DNA from: Anaerolineales bacterium
Lineage (GTDB): Bacteria; Chloroflexota; Anaerolineae; Anaerolineales; Villigracilaceae
Reading direction: 5' to 3'
Length of the DNA stretch: 64,000 nt
NCBI GenBank assembly: GCA_016789305.1
Contig: JAEURJ010000023.1
Coordinates: 496,001 to 560,000, forward strand
Shown here one piece after another: positions 15,805-25,248 of this stretch. A program made the position numbers and the translations under genes. Within the stretch, counting starts at the first letter, position 1, and the number at the start of each line of letters is the position of its first letter. The notes beneath the pieces were generated by a model. It ran no database searches, had not been told where the DNA came from, and saw only the letters and a program-made list of their open reading frames with translations.

Positions 15805-17391
15805 TCACTCAACCAAATGCCTAATGAACTCGATATCTACTTCGGCGCTAGGCAAATACTCCTGATGGGCCTTGTTTCGATTTATAACGAAAGCTGAATA
15901 GCTGCCGTCCCCGCCGATCAGCTGAAACCACCGATCCGGCTCTTTTGCAACGATACTGTCAGAAATTACTTTCCACGCATCAACTGGGATTGTAGGTCCA
16001 GTGTGCAGCGACCTTGCGTTTATCGTTTTATCGTGAAGATAAATAAGGCCAAAACCATTGTTGCCTTTCTGGGAATAGTCGTCGTTTATCAAGGCTTTCA
16101 CAGCGGTAGCGGTATTGAAATAGTCTGGAACGGTCAGATTCACCTCAAATAACCATAAAGGGCTATTGGCTTGGAAGACCTGAGTTTTCCTATCCCCTGT
16201 CTTGCGCTCCGGCTTAAACTTAGGATTATCAATCTGTATTCTGCGGATAGAGCCAAAGCTTGTCTTCACCATTTGATCCCGGGGCAAACCCTTTATTTCA
16301 TTCGAAATTACATCGAAAAGGATTTGCCCATGGAATATACTTTGCCACAGATGCATCATGACGAAAGAACTAATTTTGGGACCCCAACTCTTCTCTAGGG
16401 CATAGCAGATTCTACTTAGAGTTAGTATTTGTTTTCCGGTTTCTTGACCGTGCTGATCGCGCCAAACAGCTCCATCAATTCCCCTGTGATTCCCAACCCT
16501 GAATTCGAAGAGCAATGATTTTTTTACATTCTGATAAGTATCGCTCTTCGTGAGTAGCGAATGATCTACGAAGTAATCCAAACTCTTCTTAGTCGCATTC
16601 TCAATTTCAAGCTTTTTGTGATTAGCAAGACCAGACTCTGAAAAGATTCCAGTTTCATAGGCGAAGACCATTGCTGCTATGCATGCGTCAATTAAAGCTC
16701 GCTTCCAATTCTCTGTGAGATACTTGGAAATTTCGTTCTGCCTATACTCATCATATCCGACTGTAAAAAGCGCGCTGTGCAAAAACGGGATGAGATTCTT
16801 CAGGTTGTACCTATGGGCTCCTGTGCCAGAGTCAGATCTATTCACTTCGTTCAGCACAAGCTGAATGGATCGCGGTACTGTTCCCAAGAACTCGTCTGCA
16901 ACTAGTTGACTGCAGGAAGGTTTGACTCGAGAGCCATCGGATCCATGCTCATCAAATACACGAAGGGCGTTCGCACCTCCGGCATCTTCACTTCCAATGC
17001 CGAACACTACAGCATTGTGCCATGAAATCTTTGCGAAAATGTCATTAGTTTTCGAGATTAAAGTATGTTCCTTGATCTCCAAGTCCTTAAGATGAGGAGG
17101 TAGGATTGCTCGGAATAACAATTCCGCAAAATACTCATCCAAATGAGCGTCTTTGTGGATTATCAGCCGATTGAGTCGTTTACTCTTTTCAGCGTCGAGT
17201 CGTTGTATTTTGTCCTTGCTGATGTTCCTCTCGATGACCTTGTATAAGTATTGGGCACTCGCAAGTATAAGTCCGTTCAGAATTCCGCCAGACTCCTTAA
17301 GGAATTCTTGGTCTATATCCAACCTGCCAGACGTAATTGCAGACCTCTTTTGAACATCCGGAGTAGATGAAGCTTTTGAATGCATTTCCAT
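15805..17391 (-). CDS. MYG1/DHH-like putative phosphoesterase linked to the TerY-P-like triad
   Basis: 528 residues. The N-terminal domain carries IIHKDAHLDEYFAELLF (about 77-93), resembling the metal-binding H-x-G-x-F-H-x-D-E motif of MYG1/DHH nucleases. RVFDEHGSDGSRVKPSCSQL (about 144-163) resembles MYG1 FDHHQ...KLSSAGL. MYG1 is a 3'-5' RNA exonuclease. Here DEH replaces DHH, so activity is uncertain. The C-terminal half has WLFEVNLTVPDYF and a closing region with no recognised family. It starts 2 bp after the PP2C gene and is probably cotranscribed with PP2C, kinase and vWA genes, making it the likely output of that signalling unit. Confidence 0.5.
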   Translation of the reverse strand: MEMHSKASSTPDVQKRSAITSGRLDIDQEFLKESGGILNGLILASAQYLYKVIERNISKDKIQRLDAEKSKRLNRLIIHKDAHLDEYFAELLFRAILPPHLKDLEIKEHTLISKTNDIFAKISWHNAVVFGIGSEDAGGANALRVFDEHGSDGSRVKPSCSQLVADEFLGTVPRSIQLVLNEVNRSDSGTGAHRYNLKNLIPFLHSALFTVGYDEYRQNEISKYLTENWKRALIDACIAAMVFAYETGIFSESGLANHKKLEIENATKKSLDYFVDHSLLTKSDTYQNVKKSLLFEFRVGNHRGIDGAVWRDQHGQETGKQILTLSRICYALEKSWGPKISSFVMMHLWQSIFHGQILFDVISNEIKGLPRDQMVKTSFGSIRRIQIDNPKFKPERKTGDRKTQVFQANSPLWLFEVNLTVPDYFNTATAVKALINDDYSQKGNNGFGLIYLHDKTINARSLHTGPTIPVDAWKVISDSIVAKEPDRWFQLIGGDGSYSAFVINRNKAHQEYLPSAEVDIEFIRHLVE

Positions 17392-17393
17392 GG

Positions 17394-18281
17394 CTACAGA
17401 TCCAGCTTGCTAACTCGTCGTATCGAGATAAAAGTTGCGTCGTCTTGAGGCCACAAACGGCCGTTCTTCACTGCCAAAGTCGGCGGTAGGAAATCCTTCC
17501 TAAATTCTGATCTGCGATCTTGGAACCCATTTCGGTTGCCGCTTATATCTGTGCTTAAGAAGAATCTTTGGAATTCATTCTGCTGCAATATGTCGCCATC
17601 AAGAAATCCATCAGTGGCTATAAACATACTTCTTACATCTTCACTCCTCCCTTGGGATATGCAATGAAAGCGTATGTTGAACTCTTCAGGAGAGGCAACC
17701 CTCTTCATATTTTGAATTCCAATCAGATTGCTTGCGAAGTAGCTGCCGCCTTCCTTGCCTAAATTGCTGTGAATTCCATTAACCACAACATCGCCGTCCC
17801 CGCAGTTGGCAATCATGTATTCATCCTTGGTAATTACAAAGAAAATTAGCGTCGACAGGAATAGGTTCCTTAGCACCTCATCTCTCTCAAATCGCCAGGG
17901 ATTTACGGCGCGTTGTAGCTTCCTCAGATGAAACATTAACTCCTTCTCAAACACGGGTAATAATTCACTGACGGCTACATGATTCTTTAATACCAATTTA
18001 CGAAGTAGTCGAACGGTCAAATAGCCTCCAACCACCGCTCCTACTTGGTTGAAGGATTTTCTATCTAAGCTATTGCCGCCCGTGCAACCATCGGCCACAC
18101 AGCCAATCAGTATATTTCTTCCCAAATATAACGTGGCAGAATCTTGATTTCCGATGCTTGACTTCTTGTGCTCTAACCCCTGCTGCGTCATTGAAAAAAT
18201 AGAAAATGGCAGATCAGTTCCATTCCTACTATCAGAATGATAGTTTACATGATAGTCGAATAATAAGCTCATCATGCTCAC
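17394..18281 (-). CDS. PP2C-like serine/threonine phosphatase of a TerY-P-like triad
   Basis: 295 residues. Conserved PP2C positions are visible: GNQDSATLY, ILIGCVADGCTGG (metal-binding D-G), MIANCGDGDVVVNG and a late FIATDGFLDGD. PP2C enzymes dephosphorylate Ser/Thr; in TerY-P triads the phosphatase is paired with a kinase and a vWA protein. Its start overlaps the kinase stop by 4 bp, indicating coupled translation. Confidence 0.8.
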   Translation of the reverse strand: MSMMSLLFDYHVNYHSDSRNGTDLPFSIFSMTQQGLEHKKSSIGNQDSATLYLGRNILIGCVADGCTGGNSLDRKSFNQVGAVVGGYLTVRLLRKLVLKNHVAVSELLPVFEKELMFHLRKLQRAVNPWRFERDEVLRNLFLSTLIFFVITKDEYMIANCGDGDVVVNGIHSNLGKEGGSYFASNLIGIQNMKRVASPEEFNIRFHCISQGRSEDVRSMFIATDGFLDGDILQQNEFQRFFLSTDISGNRNGFQDRRSEFRKDFLPPTLAVKNGRLWPQDDATFISIRRVSKLDL

Positions 18282-19324
18282 AGGCTTAATCCGAATTGCT
18301 TCATGAAGAGTTCCAGCTCGTCAGGATCTTCTTTCGTGGTTGGAAGTAGGTCGCCTGCTTGAACATCGTCTTCTAGGTCTATTTCCTTTGTGCCCAATTT
18401 GTAATACTTGCTCTCTTTTGTAGAGAAGTATTTGCGTCTGTTCTCAACAAATACCTCTCGAAAGAATTTATATAATTCCTTATGGCTATCCTTTATCTTC
18501 TGAAGGCGGTGAAGGGCTGCCCAGTATGCCGGATTCTCGAAAATGTTAAAGCCGAATCCGGAGGTCTTCGAGACATTGTTCTCCACATAGTCGAGCATGC
18601 TTAACTCACGAGCTTTCTTAAATTCGGTATCCGTAGGGATTGATGTCTGAAAAAAATATGGGTGAATTCCTATGATGAATTCATAGCAAACTATAGCCAG
18701 CGCGTATATGTCACTATCTGTTGTGTATATAAAATGTCGTTTGGAGCCATAACCATCGGCCCGTACAGATGTATCAATGTAGGCTTGCCGATTTGTGTTG
18801 CTGTAGAAAGTTCCCAGCTGAATGGAGTCGAAATCAATTAAAACTGGGACAAAGCTCTCGGCTTCCAGCAAAATATTATCAGGGTTGATATCGCCTAATA
18901 TGAATCCGGCTTTATGGAGAGCTTGCAAGAAGGTGAATAGCGTAACGACTACTGAAACAGCCATGGAGTCATCCAGTTTTTCATTCTTGAATACCGATCT
19001 TCTCAAATCATACCTGTTATCAAATAGATCGGAATGCACACTGAAATTTTTCATTAGGAATCCACAGAACTTGCGGCTCTCGGCCTCATATATAGGAAAT
19101 TCAGGGAAGGCTACGAAATCCTCAAGGCCTCCCCAATGTAAACTTCTAAATTTGTTGATTATTGCAGTTACTTTTCGTTCAGTGTAGGCAGTCCTACGTT
19201 CGTCATCATATATTTTTGCTAATTTTGATGAAGAGTAACCCTTGATAGAATATATCTCCCCTTCTCTTCCAAACTTGCCTATATCTTGAAGCTCGTATTC
19301 TTGGTTCTTAATCAGGATTTTCAT
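18278..19324 (-). CDS. Protein kinase-like protein of a TerY-P-like triad
   Basis: 348 residues with a kinase fold: FGREGEIYSI (glycine-rich loop), SSKLAKIYD (Lys37), FILGDINPDNILL (catalytic loop, Asp145) and VLIDFDSIQLG (DFD in place of DFG, 164-166). The tail of about 70 residues is charged. Catalytic residues are present, so it is probably active. It lies between the vWA gene (22 bp) and the PP2C gene (4-bp overlap), the classical TerY-P gene set. Confidence 0.8.
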   Translation of the reverse strand: MKILIKNQEYELQDIGKFGREGEIYSIKGYSSSKLAKIYDDERRTAYTERKVTAIINKFRSLHWGGLEDFVAFPEFPIYEAESRKFCGFLMKNFSVHSDLFDNRYDLRRSVFKNEKLDDSMAVSVVVTLFTFLQALHKAGFILGDINPDNILLEAESFVPVLIDFDSIQLGTFYSNTNRQAYIDTSVRADGYGSKRHFIYTTDSDIYALAIVCYEFIIGIHPYFFQTSIPTDTEFKKARELSMLDYVENNVSKTSGFGFNIFENPAYWAALHRLQKIKDSHKELYKFFREVFVENRRKYFSTKESKYYKLGTKEIDLEDDVQAGDLLPTTKEDPDELELFMKQFGLSL

Positions 19325-19346
19325 GGTGGTGGTAGCACACAGCGCT

Positions 19347-20117
19347 TCAAATACCCGCTGTGTCAGTAGAAAACAACTTGAAGGCCCGGCGTATCGCTTT
19401 GTCGTCGGACTGGTTTATTGATATTGCCTCGTCAAAGGTTAACTCTTCCTTCACCTTTAAGAGTCTTTGCTTAGTAAAGTCCGCCGATGTTAGGCCAATG
19501 AGCACGCTACTATACAAATGGCTATAACCGTCGCCTCCTCTCAGCTTATGCATTAATTCTTTTATCTGACTTATCTTTTGACTCCTTTCCGGTGAATTCT
19601 CTTCATACATTGTGTCTTCGCCATCAGTTATTACTCCAATGATAAGCTTATCGACTCGCCTATCATCTTCGATCGCCTTTCTTAAATAGTTTTGCTCAAC
19701 AACTTGGAGGGCCTCATGGACGACATCATATAAGGCAGTCTTGCTCTCTGGGTAATAGTTGCTTGCAGTAAGCTTAAACACTTTGTCCATTCCAACAGGC
19801 GATAACTCCTCAGGAGGATTAAGAACCATTGGTTTATCATTGAATGCGTACTGATAAACCTTCAAGTAGCGGTCCTTACATATTTGGCTTCCGCGAAGAG
19901 CAGCAAGAGCTTTTGCGTGTGCGAATGTAATTTCCTGTTGAACCTTGTTGACAGCGTTACGATAATCAGATGTGCCAGTCTCGTTTCGGTTCTTTTCATC
20001 TTCTAAGAATGGCCAAAGCATGGATTGGGACTTATCCACCAGGAGAACAACATAGTAGTATTCATGGATTACCAAGTCTTCATCAGGTGCCTTACTCATA
20101 GATTTCCCAGTTGCCAT
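19347..20117 (-). CDS. TerY-like von Willebrand factor A domain protein
   Basis: 256 residues. The vWA domain begins YYVVLLVDKSQSMLW, giving a D-x-S-x-S MIDAS motif. Further MIDAS-type positions are seen in KTALYDVVHEAL and IIGVITDGEDTM. TerY-like vWA proteins bind Mg2+ and act with a kinase/phosphatase pair in Ter-linked stress and phage-response clusters. It is first in its operon and preceded by ACAGAAGTAGGA, the leader shared with the integrase and replication genes. Confidence 0.82.
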   Translation of the reverse strand: MATGKSMSKAPDEDLVIHEYYYVVLLVDKSQSMLWPFLEDEKNRNETGTSDYRNAVNKVQQEITFAHAKALAALRGSQICKDRYLKVYQYAFNDKPMVLNPPEELSPVGMDKVFKLTASNYYPESKTALYDVVHEALQVVEQNYLRKAIEDDRRVDKLIIGVITDGEDTMYEENSPERSQKISQIKELMHKLRGGDGYSHLYSSVLIGLTSADFTKQRLLKVKEELTFDEAISINQSDDKAIRRAFKLFSTDTAGI

Positions 20118-20492
20118 AGTATCCTACTTCTGTCAGTTTAAGTATAATCAAACCAAGCAGGGAATTAACGTTGATACACTCTTAGCTCTCCTTGGGGCTG
20201 CAAATTTAACCATTCCCAAGTCTCGCTTTATTTTAATGCTTAAATCGGCGGATGTCGACCACTATCTTATCGCAACCATTATTGCAAAGATATACGCAAT
20301 ATCTGCTGTTCGATAGAAAGACCTTGAAATCCCTTATGCGGTGGGTCGGCCGTTGAAGCCAATCTGATTTTATCGCTCCTATCTTAGCCGCTAGAAATAT
20401 TGGTGTGAACCTACTGTTGAGCACTTCAATTACACCTAGAATTAGTTTTGTCACTAACGAACTGACCCTGGAGAGAGCCAGGGTCAGTTTCA
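20118..20492. other. Intergenic region, vWA operon promoter side and hairpin
   Basis: 375 bp without a supported gene. On the minus strand there is a possible weak -10 (TATACT, 20146-20141) before the vWA gene. A perfect 11-bp stem with six-base loop occupies 20461-20488, directly after the methylase-helicase stop codon. It lacks a T-run, so it may be a terminator acting with Rho or an RNA-end stabiliser. A 116-codon frame here is mostly the hairpin and looks spurious. Confidence 0.5.
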
Positions 20493-23400
20493 TTATAAAG
20501 ATATTGTTATTTGTGATGGTGTGGCTATTTTCTTTTTTGTCCTCTTCAACCGATTGCTGTATTGTGGATGCCATGTAAGCCACTCTTCCAGCGTTAATAT
20601 TGGCTTCACTTCCAGGCTTGTTGCAGTCGGCGAGCCGAGTGGTGAAGCAGTCATCCCATTCTGCGTTGCGAAGATGTCTTCCACTTGTTTTGGCTTAACA
20701 CCATTAAGTAGACGATTTACGGCCACTTGCAATATGTTGCCAGCATCATCTGGAACCAGCGCACCACCAACCTCCTGACCTGTGAGCAGTTGGTTTGAAA
20801 GCATTTTCTCACCCATCAAGTCAAGGATCATTTCTTCTGCGCTGTTGCTATAGACTGGGAAGTAGATTTCTACCGGCAATGGTGCAAACGGACGCCAGAT
20901 CCGCCGCATGGCCTGGTACAGCACATAGAACGACGGCTCGATCTCGTAGAATACCGCAGTGGGGAACATAACGAGATTCAAGCCAACTTCCACAAGCCGT
21001 GCGTTGGTGATCAATACATCCAACTTGCCGGCATGTTTTTTCATCCAATCGAAACGGCGATCTGGTGCAATGGTTGGTCGCATGATCTCAACTCGTAACC
21101 CGGCACCTTTCAATAGGTTTTCCAAGCGTTCCTGGATGTCGCGTTCGCCAGTCTGACGAACATAGACTAGCACTTTGCGGCCGGCTAGATGCTGTGCCTG
21201 GCAGACCTTGATGAGCCAGGATTCTTTAGGTAGGACACCATCCGAAACTGCAGGGGCTTGTGCAATCACCTCGGAACGACGAATAGCAAAACGTCCCTTG
21301 CCGGCAATTCTGCGGTTGAACGTGACCACTTTATCGCGGAACATGGCATCTGGCCTGTTAAAGATCGTGTTCCACCAGACGCTGATCGCTCCTTTTCCGG
21401 ATTTGTCCGGGCGTTTCTGTTCGTTCAATGCCCAGGCCAGCAACCCGCTTGGTGGGCTGGATTGGCTCCCATCTAACTGCGAGTATTGCTTGCGCATGGC
21501 CGGACTCATCTGTAATCGAACGATGTGTTCGTTGTAAGCCGGCAGTGGCAGGCCAATATCCTGCAATGCAGCAAAGAGCGTGTACGGTAGGATGTAACGT
21601 GCGATTGCTGGACTGATGCCAGGCTTTTCATCCACGGTCTCAAAGAAACGCGTGCCGGTAAAAGCACCATCTTCAGGAACCTTTGCAGGGTCGGCTACAT
21701 AGAACGTCTTCTTGATCAGGCCCATTTGTTCAGCCCATTTCAGTTCACCGTTGAAGGCGAAGTTCTGTCTTACCTGCTGCGTCAGCCGATAGAGCAGCCA
21801 GAAAATGGAAGTTGAGTAACCACCAAATAGTGTTCCTGTCAGCCCTGCATTGTAACGAGACGAACCTGCCAATGCCGATAGTGCCCAACCAACTCCAGTG
21901 CCTTTGCCTTTCGCTTTATGGACTTCGTCGACCAGAGTGAGCGGGAAAAAGTAACGCGCCTTATTCTTGATATATAGCGCGGCGGCCTGTCGATGGAGAT
22001 TACTGTTTTCAAACAGTGGTGTCCCACAAACATAAACGCTTCCATCGGGACCCTTTGCCTGTTCCACATGTTGCGACTTCTCAGCATCCCAAATACGCCG
22101 TTTGATAGGAGCCTGGCAGAAGCGGCGCTTTAAAGATGCCCATTCTGTCAGTTTTTCCATTTCTACAATTTTGTCTTGAAACGGTGTGCCATTTTCCTGA
22201 TCATACTCTTCGGCGATCACCTGCCCACAATGAGGGCAACAGGGAATCCAGCGCGTCTTATAGAGAACTTTTTCAGACTTCGGATCGAATTCTGAAAAAC
22301 GCCACAGTCTGCGATTGACTGCAGCCAATCTTCCGGGTCCAAGTTTGGCAGTCTCATACGAAAGGATCGCGAAGGATTTGCGAGGCAATCTGCCATTGCG
22401 AATATCTGTGATGAAACCAACCAGCGATCGCTTTGCAGCAATGTCGGATGTGCTGGCAGTATCCCGAGGCAATTTACCAACGGCCAACCATGGGTAACCG
22501 CCGACGCGGCCATCTAACAGGTTGCTTTCTTTCGCTCCTTTTCGCTTTGTCGGTGGATTTGCTTCTGCTTGCTTTAAAGAGTGTTGGACCGCTATTTTGG
22601 CGCTATCTGTGAATGGAAGCTTATTCTGTTCCGCAATCGTACAAAGCGTTGAGAATACTGTGACAGCATTCTGTCCGGCCAGCTTTTCTTCCGACAAATC
22701 AATTGTGACCCCGGCCGCATCGGCCAGACCTTTAAACCAATCCAATATCCTGGCAGGTTTGGGGACAGGTTTTGCAGTTGTCTTGATCACGACAGCTTTT
22801 GAGCCGGGAGTGACATCAGGTATTTCTGCGCACCAGTTTGCCGATTCACTTGTGACCATTCCAGGTGCGACTACCAGAACTGGATATCCGTCCCTTCTAC
22901 CTTTTTGAGCAGCAGCTTCAGATAAATATTCGGCCAAGGCAACACCCATGCCCGTTTTGCCAACGCCCTGTTCACCGTTGAGAATCCCTGAACTGTGCTT
23001 TCGGACTGCACGGCCAGCGGCGATGACCAAGTGTTTCTGTGGATCAGTGAGGCCGGGTTTAAAGCCAGAGAAGGATCGTCCAAGTGAAAGACGTGAGACC
23101 GTTTCCCATTCCCAGGATTCAGGTTCAAACGTATAAAGCGGCACGTTACGTTTTTCGACGATCTCCACGAGATCGGCAACATGCGCCTTAAGAACCTTCT
23201 CTACATCTGACGGATCAGTGTATTCGTTCAGTTCTCCATTTTCTGAAAGGGTAACAATGGCCGGCCGGAATTGCTCTTCAGTTTCCACTTTGAACAATCC
23301 TTTTTTACGGTCGTCTGTTTCCTCGTACAACTCGTCAACGATTTCATCGCGACGGATGGCGAGGGTAACTTTCTGCATATACCCTTTCAGGAGCATTCTT

Positions 23401-24350
23401 TGACCATCGTGATTCAGTACGTTTGTCCCAAGCAGGCCGCCTGTCACCTGCATGGCAATATGTCCCTGTTTCGGAGAGATCGCCGGCGTGATAATGGGCG
23501 GCTCAATGGGCGGAACCAGGTCGAGCCAGGCATGCGAGGCATCGAGAGTGATGGCAGCTTTTTCAGCTGCTTTAATATAATCTTCTTCCGTTACGGGTTG
23601 ATATTTGAACCGGAAGGGTTGCCCTCGTTCGCCTCCTCGTTCAGGAGCAGCTGGGACAATGTAATCGCCATTCCCCGGTGAGAGTTCCTTCATTTGGGTC
23701 AACACCGGACGAACTTCGCGTTTACTCTCGATATTATCTTCATGCCAATCTGCCACCATCTGGGCATTGGCCCAGGCTTGAATTTCCGTAACTTTCTGGG
23801 TGGAAGGTCCGTGATATTCGCTCTTTGTCGCAAGGATCACAACTTGTTTGAAAACATCGTAATCATCTCCTGCGAAGAGGAAGCAGCGCAGGTTGGTGTA
23901 CCAGCCCGCAAGATGGCGAGCGATGGTTTCGCTGATACGGGCATGCGGGATGATGTAGATCAGCAGGCCGGCATGAACCAGCAAAGGTGTTGCCTCTGTA
24001 AGGAAGCGTTCTTCAAGGCGTGTACCGCCTCCGGTTTCGCTTTCACCGTCATAGGGTGGATTGAGCAGAATACCGGAAAAAGAGCCTCGCGCCAGCACTG
24101 CATATTCGAAAGCAGTATTGAGCACGTGATCGAGGAGCTTTGTTGCTTCCTCCGCTCTTGAATCGGACAGCTCGATCCCATAGGTTTGCGAAGCGGGTAA
24201 TGTCCTGGCTATTTCAGCCAATGCATTGCCTTTGCCGGCGCATGGATCGAGCCAGCGTGTGTTCTGTCCCGACAGCCATGTCTTTATCAATTCGACCTGC
24301 TTTTCGGGCGTGGGGTAATACCCCATCTTGGATTGACCTTCGAGTCTCAT
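20493..24350 (-). CDS. DarB-like fusion of N6-adenine methylase (DUF6094-like) and SF2 helicase
   Basis: 1285 residues. N-terminal Rossmann methylase: motif I LDPCAGKGNAL (34-44) and catalytic NPPY (97-100). A linker of about 300 residues with a beta-rich segment follows. The SF2 helicase/translocase has Walker A GEQGVGKTG (about 459-467), motif II LVDEVHKAKG and a C-terminal RecA domain ending in AMRRIWRP (motif VI). Two Cys pairs (CCPHCGQ; CQAP...CGTP) form an inserted zinc ribbon. Methylase-helicase giants of this kind occur in phages and mobile elements; P1 DarB protects incoming DNA from restriction. It leads the island's DNA module and has the shared ACAGAAGGAG leader. Confidence 0.75.
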   Translation of the reverse strand: MRLEGQSKMGYYPTPEKQVELIKTWLSGQNTRWLDPCAGKGNALAEIARTLPASQTYGIELSDSRAEEATKLLDHVLNTAFEYAVLARGSFSGILLNPPYDGESETGGGTRLEERFLTEATPLLVHAGLLIYIIPHARISETIARHLAGWYTNLRCFLFAGDDYDVFKQVVILATKSEYHGPSTQKVTEIQAWANAQMVADWHEDNIESKREVRPVLTQMKELSPGNGDYIVPAAPERGGERGQPFRFKYQPVTEEDYIKAAEKAAITLDASHAWLDLVPPIEPPIITPAISPKQGHIAMQVTGGLLGTNVLNHDGQRMLLKGYMQKVTLAIRRDEIVDELYEETDDRKKGLFKVETEEQFRPAIVTLSENGELNEYTDPSDVEKVLKAHVADLVEIVEKRNVPLYTFEPESWEWETVSRLSLGRSFSGFKPGLTDPQKHLVIAAGRAVRKHSSGILNGEQGVGKTGMGVALAEYLSEAAAQKGRRDGYPVLVVAPGMVTSESANWCAEIPDVTPGSKAVVIKTTAKPVPKPARILDWFKGLADAAGVTIDLSEEKLAGQNAVTVFSTLCTIAEQNKLPFTDSAKIAVQHSLKQAEANPPTKRKGAKESNLLDGRVGGYPWLAVGKLPRDTASTSDIAAKRSLVGFITDIRNGRLPRKSFAILSYETAKLGPGRLAAVNRRLWRFSEFDPKSEKVLYKTRWIPCCPHCGQVIAEEYDQENGTPFQDKIVEMEKLTEWASLKRRFCQAPIKRRIWDAEKSQHVEQAKGPDGSVYVCGTPLFENSNLHRQAAALYIKNKARYFFPLTLVDEVHKAKGKGTGVGWALSALAGSSRYNAGLTGTLFGGYSTSIFWLLYRLTQQVRQNFAFNGELKWAEQMGLIKKTFYVADPAKVPEDGAFTGTRFFETVDEKPGISPAIARYILPYTLFAALQDIGLPLPAYNEHIVRLQMSPAMRKQYSQLDGSQSSPPSGLLAWALNEQKRPDKSGKGAISVWWNTIFNRPDAMFRDKVVTFNRRIAGKGRFAIRRSEVIAQAPAVSDGVLPKESWLIKVCQAQHLAGRKVLVYVRQTGERDIQERLENLLKGAGLRVEIMRPTIAPDRRFDWMKKHAGKLDVLITNARLVEVGLNLVMFPTAVFYEIEPSFYVLYQAMRRIWRPFAPLPVEIYFPVYSNSAEEMILDLMGEKMLSNQLLTGQEVGGALVPDDAGNILQVAVNRLLNGVKPKQVEDIFATQNGMTASPLGSPTATSLEVKPILTLEEWLTWHPQYSNRLKRTKKKIATPSQITISL

Positions 24351-24447
24351 CGTGAATCTCCTTCTGTTAAATAAATCGAGCGGAGAGACACGTCGTCCCC
24401 AAACGGGGATGGATATGCCTCCCCGCCGGGAGTGATTGAGTGATCTG

Positions 24448-25026
24448 TTAGCCTTGAACAGTTATTTGTTGACGCTGCAAGCCGGATGCCAGGACTTCAC
24501 CCCACGAGGGTGGAGGTTGGACCTCATAACCTTGTGGCGCGCGGCCACCCTTGATCAGTGGCTTGATAAATCCTTCTTCCAGACCAACTTGAAGTAGATA
24601 TCTGCCCCAGCCCATTTGGACCGGCCAGCGAGTATCTCGTTCGAGCATGGCAGCCAGCGCGGCATCTGCATCTACATTCGGCCAATCGAGGATATAAAAC
24701 GTCTCGCGATCATTGGCTTTGATCGCACTTGGGGCGATCAGACGCAAGAGCCGCGCCTTGGCATTGTGGCCAAGCGCCAGTTCCGGTGCGTCCGCGGTCA
24801 GCCGTTCGTACCGACTGCCCAATCCACGCACGGCGAGCCCGCGTTTTTCTGTATGGTCGCCTAACTGCAGCCAGGGGCGCTGCTGGACAACCAGATCAGC
24901 CCATATCGCTCCGATCGTTTTTGGATGCTGCGGAGCGAGTTCGAGCCAGACAATGGTGTTTCGGCTGTCCACGATGTAACCGCGTACAACCGCCGCAACG
25001 GAATCGTTGCGGATGGTGATGGTCAT
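24448..25026 (-). CDS. Mobile-element protein of unknown function
   Basis: 192 residues, not recognized. A beta-rich N-terminal half (VVRGYIVDSRNTIVWLELAP) and a more helical middle with ETFYILDWPNVDADAALAAML are visible. No catalytic motif is evident. ACAGAATAGGAGG precedes the ATG, as in neighbouring replication genes, so it is a real gene of that module. The 97 bp to the next gene hold small CCCC/GGGG hairpins. Confidence 0.6.
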   Translation of the reverse strand: MTITIRNDSVAAVVRGYIVDSRNTIVWLELAPQHPKTIGAIWADLVVQQRPWLQLGDHTEKRGLAVRGLGSRYERLTADAPELALGHNAKARLLRLIAPSAIKANDRETFYILDWPNVDADAALAAMLERDTRWPVQMGWGRYLLQVGLEEGFIKPLIKGGRAPQGYEVQPPPSWGEVLASGLQRQQITVQG

Positions 25027-25130
25027 TGTGCCTCCTATTCTGTTATCGAATTTCTGTGGGGGATGAAATACAATGAACGTGCAGAACCAGCCTTACCGGT
25101 TCAAACGCGTCGTGTGCCCATACAAGGCAG

Positions 25131-25226
25131 CACATCTATGATCTCGATAGTGCAATTCGAGGTCATAGATGTGAACCTTGAACAGATAGATGGAAAGAAG
25201 GACGTGACGCTTTAGCGTCACGTCCT
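25131..25226 (-). repeat. Two strong intergenic stem-loops
   Basis: 25131-25173 is a 17-bp stem (one G-T) with a nine-base loop. 25199-25226 is a perfect 12-bp stem with loop TTTA. Both lie between two minus-strand genes of unknown function. The second could end the upstream transcript, although only a short T-rich stretch (TCTTTCC) follows on the minus strand. Confidence 0.55.
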
Positions 25227-25248
25227 CTGAAAGCCTATACGTTTTTAG

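Noticed and set aside
15805..17391. Assigning the 528-residue protein as a proven MYG1 nuclease
   Set aside because: Only two motif regions resemble MYG1 and DHH is changed to DEH; kept as a hypothesis.
20233..20583. 116-codon minus-strand frame after the methylase-helicase gene
   Set aside because: It overlaps the end of that gene, its middle is the perfect hairpin, there is no RBS, and composition is not protein-like.
21175..24161. Several long plus-strand open frames inside the methylase-helicase gene
   Set aside because: They are antisense shadows of a gene with clear domain motifs.
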